Part shown: positions 20,721 through 35,059 of the stretch, in pieces | Layout of the letters: each line of letters starts with the position of its first letter | How positions within the stretch are numbered: the stretch's first letter is position 1 | DNA from: Datnioides undecimradiatus | Lineage: Eukaryota; Chordata; Actinopteri; Lobotiformes; Datnioididae | DNA length: 64,000 bases | Assembly (NCBI GenBank): GCA_008933995.1 | Contig: WARS01000007.1 | Coordinates: forward strand, 5,886,923 to 5,950,922 | Direction: 5' to 3' | Program-made: the position numbers and the translations under genes | The notes under the pieces: model-generated | Told to the model about the DNA's origin: nothing | Database searches by the model: none | Seen by the model: only the letters and a program-made list of their open reading frames with translations

Positions 20721-23519
20721 TGACAGTATTCTACTTGAATACTCTGAATGAGGCCTTATGAATATAACATTTTAAGACAGACTTTATTTGGATTGTAGGA
20801 CTGTAAAGACGCGTTTACAGCTCATAGAAGAAGCCCACATTTCTGGTCAGAAGGAGATACATTCCTCCTTTAACACACTGTGACAAATTTGGATATCAAC
20901 AGGTTTTTGTGCATCACCAACGTATACATATGCATAGATATTGCATGAATGAAGAAGCAAGGAATTAAAAGTCGGTAGGTTAATTACAGTGTGCAATGCT
21001 GCATGTAAACAGGTATATTGGTGGAAAAATCATTTTACTTAGAAAGAATATTGTGGGAAGTATATAACATGGAAATATTTGTTGGTACAAGAAGTTAATT
21101 AACAGTACGTTACAGAAACAGAAAATCAACAGGTAGTGCACAGAGTCTTTGTCAGTAAAAAAATATATAAGTAGTTATTGAATAAATGAAATGTCAGTAA
21201 AAGTTTTATGTAATCAAAATTGTGAAATACAAGAAAAATACAATACAAAATACAAGTCATGGTTTTGACATAAGTTAACTACAGTCAAAATTCTCTGAAA
21301 AGTCTAAATTTTCACTTTTTTTGATAATTGAGAATTCAGATTTTTTTTTTCCCATTTATTAAGTTTATTTAGTCAAGTCCAAATTTTGACTTTTTAACAA
21401 AACATATTTCCCCTTCGTATGCTCGTAGGAGTCATATTTGGAAATTAGTAGTAGTTTTTGGAAGGCTCTTAGAAACAAACTATTTTCTTGTTTTGCTACA
21501 TTATGGTGACTCGTTGAATTTTGGACACACTCTTTCCATCTGTTCTTAGAAAAAAAAAACTCTTTCTCTGCCAACTTGGAGCTGATATGTGCAGTTCAGC
21601 AGTAAACAGGGACAGTGAGTGAAGTAGAAAGATTTTAAAGTGTACTCTGTCCAGGCTCTGACCAGTCTTACACCTTTGAACACCTGGCTAAATGCTGTTC
21701 AGTTTGACGTAGCTGTCATGTTGTCAGTTTCAGAAAGTTAAAAAAAATCTGGCCATTGCAGACGCCTATTACTCGTTCTTTTGAATCGAGCTTTTCAAAG
21801 CTTTCAGGCTGTCTGAACAGACTGTCTAAAGGAGCAGGAAGGGGCTACACGGGCAGAATGAGGTCTGCCAACGGTCACGGATTTGACGAAGAAGATTGTA
21901 AGCCCTTAGAAGATAATGATCTCAAATGTGGGTGCAGTGGTCAGAGTCACAGCACACTGTGTTTGTTGTAGGAGGATTCAGTAGAGGAAGCTTATGTTGT
22001 CTATGGTTACAGCCTAGAGGCAGGAGAAAGGGGCTGCAAAGGTAGGTTGTACTCCGTGCTTGTCGGTGAGTGAGCATGGACATGAAATTCCCTGTTGAGT
22101 CCTTCTTGCCGTGTTGTGGGCGTAATTCAGTGATGGATCAGTGAAGGAAGGTGCCCAGTTGATAACTGCAGTGACTTAGCCATTCAATCAGCCCCTCGTA
22201 AACGCACTAGAAGAGTAATTCCCAATGACGCATAATGCACCCCAGGGGCTTCTTCTGCATTTGCCAGGTAGTAACTACACTGACTGTAGAGAAGGTCAAA
22301 AATGTGTAAAAAAAAAACAAAAACAAAACAGTAATCGTAATTTCATCAGAAAAATATATATGCCTCATTTTATTTAGCAGAAAAATAAAAAGCCCACTGG
22401 AATTAAAAACTGTGTGTGTCTGATGCTACTAGCCATGACAGGGATAGTGCACTGGATAGACCTCCTAAACAACCTGAGGCAGTTGTAGCACTTTAAAGCC
22501 ACATGTTGCCATATAGAGGACAAATAAATGCAGCATTAACGAACGTTTCAATTTAAGAAATGTAAACAGCAAAGTAATAAATTCTAACATATTCACTTGG
22601 TAAATTGATTAATATTTTCTTTCACCATATCAGCCGACCTTACGGTGGTCCCACTTTTCGTCCGTTGGCCCCACCTAGGACGGGCCTGGTTTAAATAATT
22701 AAGTTAAAAATGATTAAAAAATAAATAAATACTGGATAATGGCACAAATTTACTTAATTTATAAAAGTTGCATAACTATTTATAAATTAACTATATACCA
22801 TGCTTTTGAGTTGTGGTACTGTCCTTTTCTGTTTTCTGTTGAGTTTTGTCTTGCAGCTTCTTATTGTTTTACTTCCTGCCTGTTTTTACAGTTTGTTTTG
22901 TTTCTTACCTGTTATTGATTTGTCACCTCCTGAGTTTCCCTGCTCACCTAAATACCTTTTCCTAGCTTCCTTCTCACCCCAGTCAGTATTTATTCTTCCG
23001 TTTAGCACTCAGCTCCTTCGCAGTTCATCTCTTTATTATCCGGGTACTGTTCCTGAGAATTTCTCTGTGTTTTTGCTCTGGATAACCTTTGATGTGATTT
23101 GGGTGGGGTGAGTTTCCTGTTTGCCAGCCAAAACTCGTGTTTGTTCACCCATCAGCCTGTAAACCAGATTTTCATCATTTATTAACGTAATTAAATTGCA
23201 AAAGCCTGTCTTTTAGTTTAGGTCCTCCCTGCCTTTCCTGTTACCAGCAACCCTGACAGGTGCCATTAAATGTTCTTTGACTGCTCTTATAACAAGCAAA
23301 AACAATCCAGATCTTGGCAGCCATCAAATTAGTCCCCTTGTTCACCAATACACAGATCCCAGGGAACACTCCCTGGACATCACGTTATGTAACCTCATAA
23401 AACACATCTGGAATGTGCCTTTTATGTCCTCTTTACCTCCTACACTACATCAGAGTAGTGACCTTTCAGTTTAAATCCCATTTTGGAAAAGAATTTGCCA
23501 TTACTATATCTAGTGAGTT
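20721..23519. other. Non-coding, no gene recognised
   Basis: AT-rich unique sequence with A and T tracts near 21340-21350, 21551-21560 and 22308-22330. A 71-codon frame (21756-21971) and a 103-codon frame (22800-23111) show no recognisable domain. The latter encodes a hydrophobic, low-complexity stretch. Confidence 0.5.
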
Positions 23520-23945
23520 GGGCAGGTTAGGAGTGGCAACTGTGTTGGTGTAACCAAAAAAGCATTTTCAATGCACCTGCAAATCCTACAAATGTCAGGA
23601 AAGACAACCGGCATCCCCTCCTGATCTGATACACAACTTCTCTCTTTGACACTGACGGTTTTTCCATAGTTAAACTGCCGTTTGGTCTCTGGATCGTAAT
23701 CAGTGATGATCACATGTTCACATGAAGCTTGAGTTTGACACAGAGTTGATCTTTGCTTCCTGCTGAAGATTAAGGTCCACGGAGGCATGTGCAAGTGCGC
23801 ATAGGCTGCACATCAGGGCATGAAACTCTGGTCCCCTTGTTGTTCGCGTGACATAACAGCTATTGCTCAGAGCCGTTGCAGACTCGTTGATGTGCTCTTC
23901 TATGTTTAGGAACAGCAAAAACATTTTGACAGCCCCTCATTAAAG
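23520..23945 (-). pseudogene. Mariner-type transposase fragment, decayed (copy 1)
   Basis: On the minus strand a short frame reads VIITDYDPETKRQ. This matches the mariner transposase segment around the first catalytic aspartate (IITGDE.W.Y.YDPETKQQS.QWK). Here the GDESW core has been lost, so the catalytic Asp is missing. The following KTVSVKERS...SDQEG...VVFPDI is compatible with the next family block (PKK.RQ.RS..K.M..VFFD..GI). Nucleotide similarity to the copy at 47735-48260 supports one family: both carry GACC or GACG, then CTT(A)GCAG, then TGTGTCAAA, AACTTCATG or AGCTTCATG, ATCACTG, CCAGAGA and CAGTT in order. The N-terminal helix-turn-helix domain is not recognisable and the C-terminal catalytic Asp is missing. 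No terminal inverted repeats were found. Confidence 0.6.
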
Positions 23946-26129
23946 TAACCAGACTGTAGAAACAATTAGTCAAAATTGTGAACGTATGAAAAAGAAATTA
24001 AAAAAATAATAAGTAATTAAAGCAGTGAATGCTTTGGTTGAAAAGTCCAACTTCTGCTTAATAGTATGAATGCAGAATTCACAACTCCGACCTACAAATT
24101 TCCAATTGTCAGTTGTACTTGAAATACACTTTAAAAAAAACAATTGAAACAATTGACGGTTCCCCTTTTTTTATCTGACAAAGGGGAAATGTCAATAAAG
24201 ACTTGCAGCCACTGATGCAGAGCAATTTATTTTCTATCAATGTCTCACACTCTTTATTATCTAAAATGTTTGTTTTTCTAAAAATAACAATGGTTAATTA
24301 TGTTGATATTTGTGATATTTATCTTCCTGTGAAAAACAAAAACAGGATCAGGAACACACCTCAAACCCATCCCTTGGTGCTCGCCTGATGGAGAGTCCCT
24401 TAGGTTATTAACTGCTTCTTAAAAATTATGAACCGTCACATGTAAGTACATGCTCAATAAAAAGCAAGAAATTATATTTAACATGGAGAAAACTGTGACA
24501 TATGGTTACGTCTTCATGGTTTGATTGTGCCTCTTACAAACAGCACTTGTTGACAGAGCTAAACAAAGTGAATAATCTTCAATCTTGCCACTGTGCCAGC
24601 TGAACAATCTCTATTGACTCTCAATTTGAAAGCAGATTCGGTTAGTCTGAGTAATATGACAAGATGGATAAGTGGAGGGCTGTTGTAGTCAGAGCTGTGT
24701 TGAATGTTGCAGTCCCCAAACAGAAAGATGCTTTAAAGTGACAGGATTTTGGGAAGACAGATCCGGTGTTGCTGTCAGTGGCAGTTTATCAAACCCAGTT
24801 ACCGCCGTAGTGAAATGAATTGAACATGCTGTCTAATTCTGCAAACACAGCAGCTATATTGGTTTTAAAATGTTACAGTTTGCAATTATTAATAGCTATT
24901 GGGGGATCAGGGAAATACCCCCTTTATACGCAGACTGACACAATGTCGTCACTGTGGACTAATCTCTCTGCCACACACAGTGGATTTCAGTTTCATTCAT
25001 TAAAAACAGCAGTAATGCCAAAATCTGACAGTTAGTACATGGCCAGTGTAAATTATGCCTAAAATCACAGTTGGGCTTTTCTCTTCTTTATCCCTTTTCC
25101 CTGCAAAGATACAGTAATAAGCCATGGCAACTTTTCCTTTGTAGCTCCAGAAATCTCTCTTATCTCTGCAATTGCTTCCCTGACTATGATGTTATCGCAA
25201 CTATTGGAACTAATGGCCAGAGCAACAAAAATAGAAGCTGAGTTTTAATAAGCAACCTGTTGCAACATTGATCATTAAGATGATCATTAGTTGCAGCCAC
25301 AAATGAAAAAATTATGTATTCCATGCTGCTTGAGTTACTCATAAACAATGTGTTAAGAATAAAACGAGTTGCACCACTCCTGCCATACCGTTTCATCAGT
25401 TAGCTATATCACTACCCAACATAAACAACTGGTTTTGCTGGAAATCATTGAAAATCGCTGCTGTTTTAGTTGCGTTAGTGTCACTTGACCTCAACCACTT
25501 GATTTGCTCCCTGCCTGCTCTTACAAAACTTCCTTGAATTTAACCTTTTAGGTGCTTTTGGTCCACCCTATGTCAGGTTTACTCGGTGCAGATGTTTCAG
25601 AGGATAAGCGACCCCAATTCACCAACTCACGCTGTTATCCACAATAGCTGACATTTTCGTATTTGCAGAAGTCATAGAGCTAACACCAGAGAATGGCTCT
25701 TGAGTGGAGACAGTGTTTATTTTTTGCTTTTGATATGACAAACACAGCAATACAGCAACAGCTGCCCGACATCTGCTGCTGAGGCCTTTCTGCTCTGTAA
25801 ATAAATGGGCATATTCAAACCCATTTATTTTGTCTGGGTGAGACAACTGGAGACATTAAGCTGTCCAAGAAAAACTTGAGCTCTGCTCTGCCTGGGCAGA
25901 GATGAACCAAATCTGACTGACTGTTGACTTTTAGCTGCACTGCTGATTGTTTGGTGTTCTACCGGATGCATCTGATCCATAAAGACATTTAAAAAGCTGA
26001 ATAAACCCTTAAAGAACCGTTCTGGCTCCTTGGGGGAATAAAGCTGTAAGGGATGCACTGTAAGCTGTTTGTGTAAGTACTCTTTCAGCTATAAAACAGC
26101 ACTAGCTGTGCTCCTACCATGAAAAGAGA
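23946..26129. other. Non-coding, no gene recognised
   Basis: AT-rich unique sequence. Short open frames on both strands without domains. Confidence 0.5.
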
Positions 26130-26690
26130 GACGGGACTGTCTGTCTATCTGTCTGCCAATGATTTTGGTCCGGACAGTTTCACTTATTGAAATAAAACAA
26201 CAACTATAAGGTAATTGACATGAAATTCATGCTACTCTTAGTGACCCCTTTCCTTACAGCTACAGGATTGATTGCTACAAAAGGTGGTACAGATATTCCT
26301 TAACTCAGAATTTATTTTCAATAATGTTGATATATGTCAAATGGAGTGCTATGAAATGCGGTAATCACATTTATGTCCTCCTGGATGAATTCTAATAACA
26401 TTGATGCTTTTCTAACGTTTTATCTGTCATTCAATAATTTGGTCTAAACTAGTTGCATTCCCATGAGCCTCAGATTCACATTTGTTTATGCTCATTACCA
26501 AAGCTCGGTGAATGGGTTCAGCAGCAAACATGCTTAATACCAGCACTGCCATTGCAGACATGTTAGCATACCAGCATTAGCATTTATCTCAGAGCATCAT
26601 GCTGCCTAAAAGTCACTGATGTATTGAGTGGAAACCCAGCCTCACAGAGCTGCTAGTATGGCTGTGAGACTCTTGTTTAGTCAGGAAATA
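26130..26690 (+). repeat. Best-preserved copy of the abundant teleost repeat
   Basis: The order of landmarks follows the remembered family consensus from end to end. It starts GAGACGGGACTGTCTGTCTA and TTTTGGTCCGGACAG, then AACAACTATAAGG and ACATGAAATTCATG, then GATGAATTCTAATAACATTG. It continues CCCATGAGCCTCAGATTCAC, CAGACATGTTAGCATACCAG, CATTAGCATTTATCTCAGAG and CCTCACAGAGCTGCTAGTAT, and ends GGCTGTGAGACTCTTG. No open frame is associated, which suggests a non-autonomous element. I cannot name it or define its exact ends. Confidence 0.65.
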
Positions 26691-29600
26691 GTCATTTTGA
26701 ACTTGGGACATAAAAATACCCGTACTACCACTTTGGATTCACTTCAGGCAGGACCCTATTACTGTACATGCACACAGACACACAGTGTAATAGATATGTG
26801 AAGATGGAATGAATTTGGAGAATATTGAACAAGCAGTCAGGCATGAAGCACTGTATAAAATTCTTGTCGCGACAAAGCCATAACTCAGTGTCAATGACAG
26901 TACAAGTGGCAATGAAATATTTAATAGCATTTAATGTTGAATAGAGTCCTGTGAGGGTTGGGAGATGATGAGACTTCAAATGTAACTCTCACAAGATGCT
27001 TTTGTGCATAGGAATGTTCCCGGTGCAGGGTGCAGAAGTAGTGGATGAAAGGATGGAAACATAAACACTGCATGTTTCCAAGGATGGCTCAGTATATGAG
27101 AAAACAGCTCTAATCTCAGACGTCAGCGTTAGATGCTGTCAAGACAGGAAAAAACTGGCACAGGGAGACGTGTGAATGAGCATAGCCTCTTCCATTTGAT
27201 ACTAGATATAGAACTGTCTTGTTGCTGAAAGCTTTTGGCTGTTGTTATGGATACCATCTAATCCACAGCATAATATGGCTCGAGAATCGAATTTTGTTTG
27301 TAACATGAACAGTACGTTAAAGCATGATCTTCATACTGATGGGTTTGTGTAGGTGTCTGTGGAAAAAGGTAAACATGACCTTGTGGAAATGTGAAAATGT
27401 ATTAATCAGACGGTGATGCAGTTCGTGCCAAAAAAAGTTTGCATTCCGTTTTAAAATCAAAAGAAATAACCAATTAATTTTTTGAAGGTAAAGGAGTAAT
27501 GGAATTTACATGATGTTCACAGTGCAGTTCAATGCCACTTCTTTTATTACCCTGTTTAGTGTAGCAACCCCTCTGTATAATACATGCCCAGTGCCATTTT
27601 AGCTATTTGCTGGTAAGTAAAAGAAACTATTTTAGGAGTTGGTGGAGACCAAAACTGAGCTAAAAAGAGAGGACATATCGGACTTGCACCCATCAATTGC
27701 ACTCTGCCTCTGGTAGATGTGAAAGCATCTGCTAGATGTTAGTGGTTAGTTATAATAATTGTAAATGGTATATGGAGCTAGCTGTGTATCTGTAGCTGCG
27801 TCAGCTTGTTTTGATGCTTGATGCAGATCAAGGTTTTCATTTTTGACATTTAGTCACATAAGTCAAATGATGTGACAAGCTGATGTACAACTTTAACAAG
27901 TCCGTTCTGACAGTGTAGGGATTTTTAGCTGAATGTGAAATAGTAAGACATCTGCACTCCTATTATATTATGGATCTAGGATAACACAGCTTCCATTGTG
28001 TAAAAGATCTCTATCTTCATAGAAACTATCTAAAGTTTGTAGACTCTTGACTGCATTTTTGTTACGTGAGATTCAACACAAATACAGAAAAAAATCTGCA
28101 GAAGGAAAGAAAGAACCAGGAGCGTAAATGTTTTATTATTGACCTTGTGTTACAAATCTTTCATTGAGTCTGCATTCAGGTTTGGTCCCATTGGTATGAA
28201 GTGAATAAATTGATCTTGGTTGACAGTAAAATTTTAGGGAGCATAACTCCTCAGTCCCAGACATTTTTGATAGAAAGTCTGGCAGAGTTAAAAATACAGA
28301 TTTTAAGGTTCAGTGTGGAAAAGATTAACACCTTCTTTTTCTAATGTGTAGTATGATCAACAGATATAAACCAAATCTGGACCAAAAAGACACTCTCCAT
28401 CTTTCTGTCTTATTCTCGTTCATTTGTTCTTATTTGCTGGTTTCACTTGTTATATCTCTTTTTTTTTAAATAATCAATTTTCAGCGACATTTCACCATCA
28501 CCCACCACATGACTCGGTAGGTGTTAAAAATACTTTTTAAACTGTGTCAGCACACTACTTGGGCAGTGACTCTGCAATGTTGAGGGTGACCTCCACTTTT
28601 TAAAGTTTCTCTGGTTCATTCCAGCCTCAGGATGGGTAGGGTTCGAATACACCAACATTTATCATGGTGACATTTCACTCCAAAATAAATATTTAATGGA
28701 ACTGCCTCAATCAGTGGATTGGCTTACATATAAGGAGAATTCAGCTTTAGTGATTTTCGACCCACAAGTTTTTAGCCAATTGCAAATTGTCATGACAGAG
28801 GTGACCTAAGTTGTGTAGGACCACGGGCAGTGCCTGCCCACTTTTAGCCCTGTCCTGCTGATACTAGCTTTTGAATTTTCAGAATGAATTCGCTTTAGGG
28901 AAAACCACTGGCATTTAGCACCTTTTTTAAAAAAAAAAGTAGTGGAACATGTCACTTCAGACAAACCAGAAACAAACCCGCTTGACCGAATCTAGTTTCT
29001 GTAGTAATGCTTCAAGTTCAAAACTTTGACGAAGAAGTTACCACATCCACGGCACTTTCGCCCTGAATACGCAGTATCTCACAGCTGCTCAAAAAGTAAT
29101 GAAGCCAGAGTGCATTGTCTTGTTGTGCCTCTGGCCAATCAATGTTCTTAATCATTCATTTGGAACAAATCTGGTCCCTTGTTTGTTTCTCTCAACCAGC
29201 ATCAACAACAACATTCGCATGTTGACAGAACATACATCTCTGAGCCTGCGTCTTTATTTTTATGGATGCATGTAATTCCCCAACACAGAATTATCATCCA
29301 TACTCCTCCTTCTCTGCCGCTCCCACAGACACACTTAATGCCTTTCAAATCAAAGCCATTACCATAATCAAGTAGTGAATGGTAAATTACAGTTTAAGTT
29401 ATTGTGTCGTTAGGAAGTTGGTTGTCTTGTGTTGTACAGCGATACAGCAATACTATGGAGAAAACCTCGACAACAAAACGCACTCACCCTGTGATTGCCT
29501 CTTCATTAACGTGCATCTCAATCTTGATTATAATTTCCTAAGCGGTGGAAGGGCCTTCAGAATTCAGTGATTCAGCGTGCACAACTTGAGCATGAACTGG

Positions 29601-32324
29601 AATACCCCGCTAGATGTACATGCCGGGAGATTGATGTCTCTAATTAGGGCAGGAAACATGGTTTTCTAAATAGATCTTGAAAAAAAACAAAACAACTCTG
29701 GCTTTTTGAGTGTACACGAAATACTGTTTTCAAGGAGAAATGAAACTAATTACGCTTTCGATAATTCAATGAGAGTAATACAGTTTTATATATAATAAAT
29801 GTCAGAAATGCAGGCTCTTTAATTTGAAACATTATCAGAACATCAGTCAATTCCTTAACAAAACAAAACAGTCTGAATGTTAAGCAGGAGTCATATGTTT
29901 GTACTTCAGCAGCAGAACTTCAGTATATCACTGTAGGGATTGCTGCACTTCTCTTTTTTCTTTTTTTTTGCAAAGATGACATACTCATCCACATTTTTAA
30001 TTTGCTCCTTCTCCTGTGTTGGACATGGTGGCTTCAAGGTTAGGAGACAACCCACACTGCCCTTTCAGGTGCTTCTATTGATTCATGGATTCAGTTTCCG
30101 GTTTATACAGAGAAAAAAAAATGTAAGATGTCAAACCTAACCCCCGTTTGTTTACTATCCTAAAAAAACCTAATGCTTTATCCCATATATGTCAGAAATG
30201 TTTAATGTCATAAACAGTATTTACATTTCCATCTGGATGTGCATACACAAACACCTGCATGTGCACAATAAAAAGCATAATTCTCACAGCACAAAAATAG
30301 TGCTTGCATTTGTGGGCAATAATGCGCATTATGAATTGGCTGCTGGCTGTCACTTCATCTGCCCGCTATCTTGGCCAGAAAGCAGTCAGCAGCCCCCAGG
30401 GGTCCTTTGTTCTCTTGGATGTTAGTCCTGTATAAACATTAGGCTTGCTAACCTGCACTTCAGAGGGTGCCACCAGCTTTTTTAGAGACAAAACAAAGGC
30501 AAGAGGCTCTTGGCATGCAGGAATCATATCTCTACGAAAACCACAGAATAGGAGGACACACAAAACCAAACGACAGAGATACACATACTCACACATTTCA
30601 GATGACACACAAGCAAATACTCACATCTAAACAAAGCACATGCACATGAGTACAGTTCACTCTCACTGTGCGCTTGACAGAAACTAACAGGGGACAGAGG
30701 AACTCCCCGTAGCCTGGAGGGGATGGTAGGCACAGCTTAACACAACGGATTTCTTGGCCGTGGAAGACTGCCTCCTGCCAAAATAGCGATGTATTTCAAG
30801 CTAAGGGACACCGCAGGAAGCATTTCATGTTTTGATCTCTCTTTTTTTGTAATCCGCTTGTGTGCAAAACAGCTGAAGCTAACTCGGTGACTCAAGTCAT
30901 AATGAAGCTGTCAGCGTTGGCATGAATGGCAAACCCAGAACAGTTTTATCTCCTAACTGACTCAGATTGCATCACCACCTCATAAACTGGGAAGCTGTAG
31001 CCGATCATTATGAGTGATCATTACCTCCCTCAGTCAGAGGTTTTCATAGCTGGCCTTCACTATTTTTATACAAAACAATGGGTCAAATGACTATGTGTAA
31101 CGTGAAAGGTGTTGTTTATCGTGATGACCCCACAGAGAATCAGTACTCAAGCTTTGAGGATACCACTTTACACTCTTGTCATCACTTGTTACCAGCAGAG
31201 AAACAGAGCTGCAGTTAGCAAAAAAATCTCTGATTATCCCACTTTGACCACCTGCCCTGCACCAAACAGACAAAGCAAGCAACAGGATGGTGTAAGAAGA
31301 TGGGCGTATAGTAGCTACAATCTTCCTGCCAGAGGTTTCTAGGAGCTAAAAGGAGAGAGAACTGGACTTACATTTGTCAGGTGGTTGGAGACATGAGTCC
31401 AAAATAAATGCTAATGGTGCTAAGTGTAAATTTGCTAACACGTTGCCCATAACAACTCTACAAGAGGATAATATGTCAGAGTGGTGTTACCAGGTTGCAG
31501 ATGGTTGGGAAATAGGTTGTAGTAAACAACATTCGTTTGTTCATACGGTCACGTAATGAGCAGCAGCTAAAACTGGTGTGAGTCATTCTACTGAGATATG
31601 TCGAGGGATCACTACCTGGACTTGAGTTATTGGCTGTTATATGACCACTTTCACTGGTGCCTCTGCAATCCTAGTCCCTTATGTGGTGCTCTATTGCACC
31701 ATTCAGAGGCGAATGAGGGAGGAAATTAGGCAGCAGCAACCTCAATTATGCACGACCGTGTGCTGGTTGGAACGCAGGCGCACAACTTGCGCACATCTTG
31801 TTCCTATTCATGTAGCTGCACAAGGTGACAGTTTCGAATGGTGGCCAGATTTAAATCAGGAATCTTTTTAATTGTTTTCTATTATTACACATTAATATAA
31901 ACTATAGGAGAATTCTGTATTCTGTCGCACAAATGTCATCACCACCTCATCCCCAACGTCAAATGATGATTTTCAGTTTTGTTTTTTTTTCTTTTTATTT
32001 CCCACTTTTCAAATGTGTGACAGAAGTTGGTGAAAGGTTGAAGCTAGAGTTGGCGAACTAGAAAAACTGCATTTACATTTTTGTTTGGGAATGCTTTATT
32101 AAAAATGGTAATTGGGTAGACTTACCTGCCAGGTTAGATTAAAGCAATAAGCAACAAAAGAGACTGTGTATGCTTTGATTTTAGAAAAAGTTCAAAGACA
32201 TTGAAAATCCATGCAAAGCGGCTTTTATGAAATACCCTACAGCGCGAAACAGAGAGAAGAGAGAGAGATAGAAAATTCACATTTTCATTGTTTATTTATT
32301 TCTTTGGAGAGCCCTGCTATGAAG
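26691..32324. other. Non-coding, no gene recognised
   Basis: About 5.6 kb of mostly unique AT-rich sequence. A possible scrap of the GCTAA-type teleost repeat lies near 31390-31442 (AAATGCTAATGGTGCTAAGTG, TTTGCTAACACG). All open frames are under 81 codons and overlap one another. A tRNA-like GGTTCGAAT at 28638 has no matching A box (see rejected items). Confidence 0.5.
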
Positions 32325-32395
32325 TGGTGACCTGTCCAGAATTATTTTTCCGCCTGGTGAATTTTGCATGCTGGGATTGGCCATGGGCTTTTTTG
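32325..32395 (+). repeat. Decayed fragment of the 'gacctgtccag ... gctgggat.ggc' fish repeat
   Basis: GTGGTGACCTGTCCAG, then TCCGCCTGGTG, then GCATGCTGGGATTGGCCAT aligns with the fish repeat I know as 'tggcgacctgtccagggtgtaccccgcctctcgcc...cagctgggataggctcc'. An open frame with a strong downstream splice donor (CG|GTAAGTACAG, 32410-32419) makes it look like an exon, but the repeat match explains it better. Confidence 0.55.
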
Positions 32396-32932
32396 GCAGG
32401 TCATTACATCGGTAAGTACAGCAGAAGAAATCCGCTGCCTTGTTAAACACTGGTGCAGTCAGTGATGTTTTTGGTGGTTAAGGCTGAGAATAGAACCATG
32501 TTTTGATGCAACATCACTCTGCTGGCAATTCGGTGACTTCATCAACAACCTAGCATTTGAAGCCAATGAGATGCAGTTTGGGCACATGTTTCAAGCATAT
32601 ATTCAACACTTGTAAACCATTTAATACATTTAAATTGGCACTACAAAACTGAAGTTAAGGCATGAACGTTTGTAAAGCAGACGGCATTTATCAACAAACA
32701 AACATGGACACAGTGCTGTATCTGCTGTCAGCGGCTGCTTTATACTAAATGAGAAGCTCCTCCTTCAGGTCATTAAATCCTTGCAGCCTTTTGAAGGAGC
32801 AGGACAGATACGTTGATAAATCTGCAGCCTCCTGTTTGAGCGGTGTCGTGCCATTGCTGTTACACGCGGCCATCCACATTGTTTACTATCATTAAATCAT
32901 GTGCAAATGACATCGCGCCACTACAAATTAAC

Positions 32933-32973
32933 CACACACACACACGCCCACACACACACACACACACACACAC
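32933..32973 (+). repeat. (CA)n microsatellite
   Basis: CA run with one GCC interruption. Confidence 0.95.
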
Positions 32974-35059
32974 CAAAATCTACACACATCAGACAGGTCA
33001 GTTACACTGTGAGTGGTCACACGTCTTGTTTTAGTGGGAGACATAGATTAGAGGTTGCGGCAGACTTTTGTAGCAAATGTTTTGCTCCTTGATTTCAACA
33101 TAGTGCAAACCCTGTTGTGTCACATCAGCCCGAAAAAACAACATGAACATTTATGTCATGGGATGAAGCAGTGTCATACGACTGCTGTCATACTGGCATG
33201 AAATCGCTCCACCAAACATGTTTTTACATTTATTTCTCTCATTTCTTGCACTGTCAAAAACAACTTGTTGAGCCAAAGAACAGATTGACTACAGAAAATA
33301 AGATGAGAGACAAATGTCAAGTTGTTTGCATCTACTTCATATCATACTGTACTTGTCATCGGCATGTTGAGCTGAAAGATGTTGTGTAGTTTGCTACGGA
33401 CGGCCTTGAATCTGTGTTGTCATGGCAGCTTATACTTCCAAGTCACAATGAACACTAAACCCTCCAAGTTAATGATCTCAACTGTGATCCAAGTATAGCG
33501 ATGGATTTCAAGACCACCTGAACCTGCACCTATGGCAACAAATTTACCTCTCTCACATTGTCAGCATCTTATTTTTCTGCTGCTAATCCTCTCACATAAA
33601 CTCTCTAATTTGCTCGAAAATTATGAGCAAAACTTGGGAGTGTGGCCCCCTACTGCAAAAATATCCTTTCCAAATTCAGCAGATTGTGCTTGAATTCCAG
33701 TTCGTGGTAATTAATGCTTTTTTTTTTTTTCATATTCAGATGTGGGGGAAAAAAAGCCCCAACCAAACAGTTTGGCATCTCGCTTTGTCAGCCGACCAGT
33801 GTGTGGTAAATGAAACCACAATAGCGTTTTTCTCCCCATCCAGTTACGTGGTGACTGCCAAAAGAGTGGGCGGCTAATAGGTGTTAATCAGTGGTCATTG
33901 TTGCGGATTGGAAATACCTGTCATGTTGTGTTTGGGAAAGCAATGACATAAAAATAGCAGTGGAGGGAAAGCTGCCATGTGGTTGGTTCGACTCACTGCA
34001 CAGCTTCCGAAAGAAGGCAGATGCTAAAATGTTGAGCTGTGGGTATGCTGACCAGCATGAAAAAATGATGGAAAATACTGTATAAAAACTGAATTGGAGG
34101 TTGAATTGGAGTTGAGGCTGCACTGCTTTCACCTCAGCTTGACTTGGTCACCTTTCCCTTTGAGTGGATTATTGGAAGAACATGAAAATGGCTATGGATT
34201 TATTTTTCCCTTTGCACCTGCTTACAAATGTCATATTGTCCTGCTCAGTGGCTTGACCCTGTCTCCTTGGTGTGTGCAAAGACTGTTGAGTCTGAAAGGT
34301 GTTTTAATAGAATTATCTCAGATATTTTCATTTCATGGTACCCTGTACTTTACCCATTCTTGGGGATGTCAGCACTCTGCAGTGACTGACTGTGCAGCAT
34401 AGGTTTCTGAGATGTTTATATCTTATTCAAGCTCCACAGGCATAGCTGTACATTTCTGTGAGGTTGCAGGTGAATAGGTCTGCATTTGTTCCTCCAATAG
34501 AACATGAAAGTAGCAGAGAGTTTACTTTGAAGTACTGCTGGAACACGGCTCATAGATGCAACAATGCCTCTAATTAAAGTAGGTGGCGGCTGTATACAGC
34601 CTCAAAACGGTTGTTGGAGGAGGTTCAATATTAGGACATTTGTTCTTAAAACCAAATAAATTGTGAGTTGCCTTAAGTTGCTTTATGTTATTTTCCAGTG
34701 CAAAATGTCTCCACAGTGAACTGATAGCATAAACAACCGATTTATTTTACTGTAAGTAAAACTCTGCAAAGTAAAAGTCTTTAGAGAACACAGAGAGAGG
34801 AGCAGAGAGGAAAGCCCGTTTTCCGGTTGTCTCTTCAGCTTGGGAACATTGCACCGTTATTCTGCCTCTGCATTCTTTATAAAACGTATGATGCGTACAC
34901 GCCTTTAAGCTGTCAGCAGGGGCAGTAGCTGAGACAAATCGGCATCCGTGTAAAAAAGCGGTGAACCAGCAGTTTGGCATAGCTGTGCCTCAACCTGATG
35001 ATGTGTTATGTGTGTGACCCACCACATAAAACTCTGCTAGCAGCAGTTAGCAGCTAACT
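32974..35059. other. Non-coding, no gene recognised
   Basis: Unique AT-rich sequence with a T tract at 33719-33730. Open frames up to 102 codons (34094-34402, +) have no recognisable domain. Confidence 0.5.

Noticed and set aside
28625-28665. tRNA B-box-like GGTTCGAATAC
   Set aside because: No A box at the right distance upstream and no cloverleaf stems can be formed by eye.
32293-32419. Apparent coding exon: open frame with strong donor CG|GTAAGTACAG
   Set aside because: The acceptor is poor (TTTGGAG) and the sequence matches a decayed fish repeat ('gacctgtccag ... gctgggat.ggc'), which explains the similarity to known sequence better than an exon.
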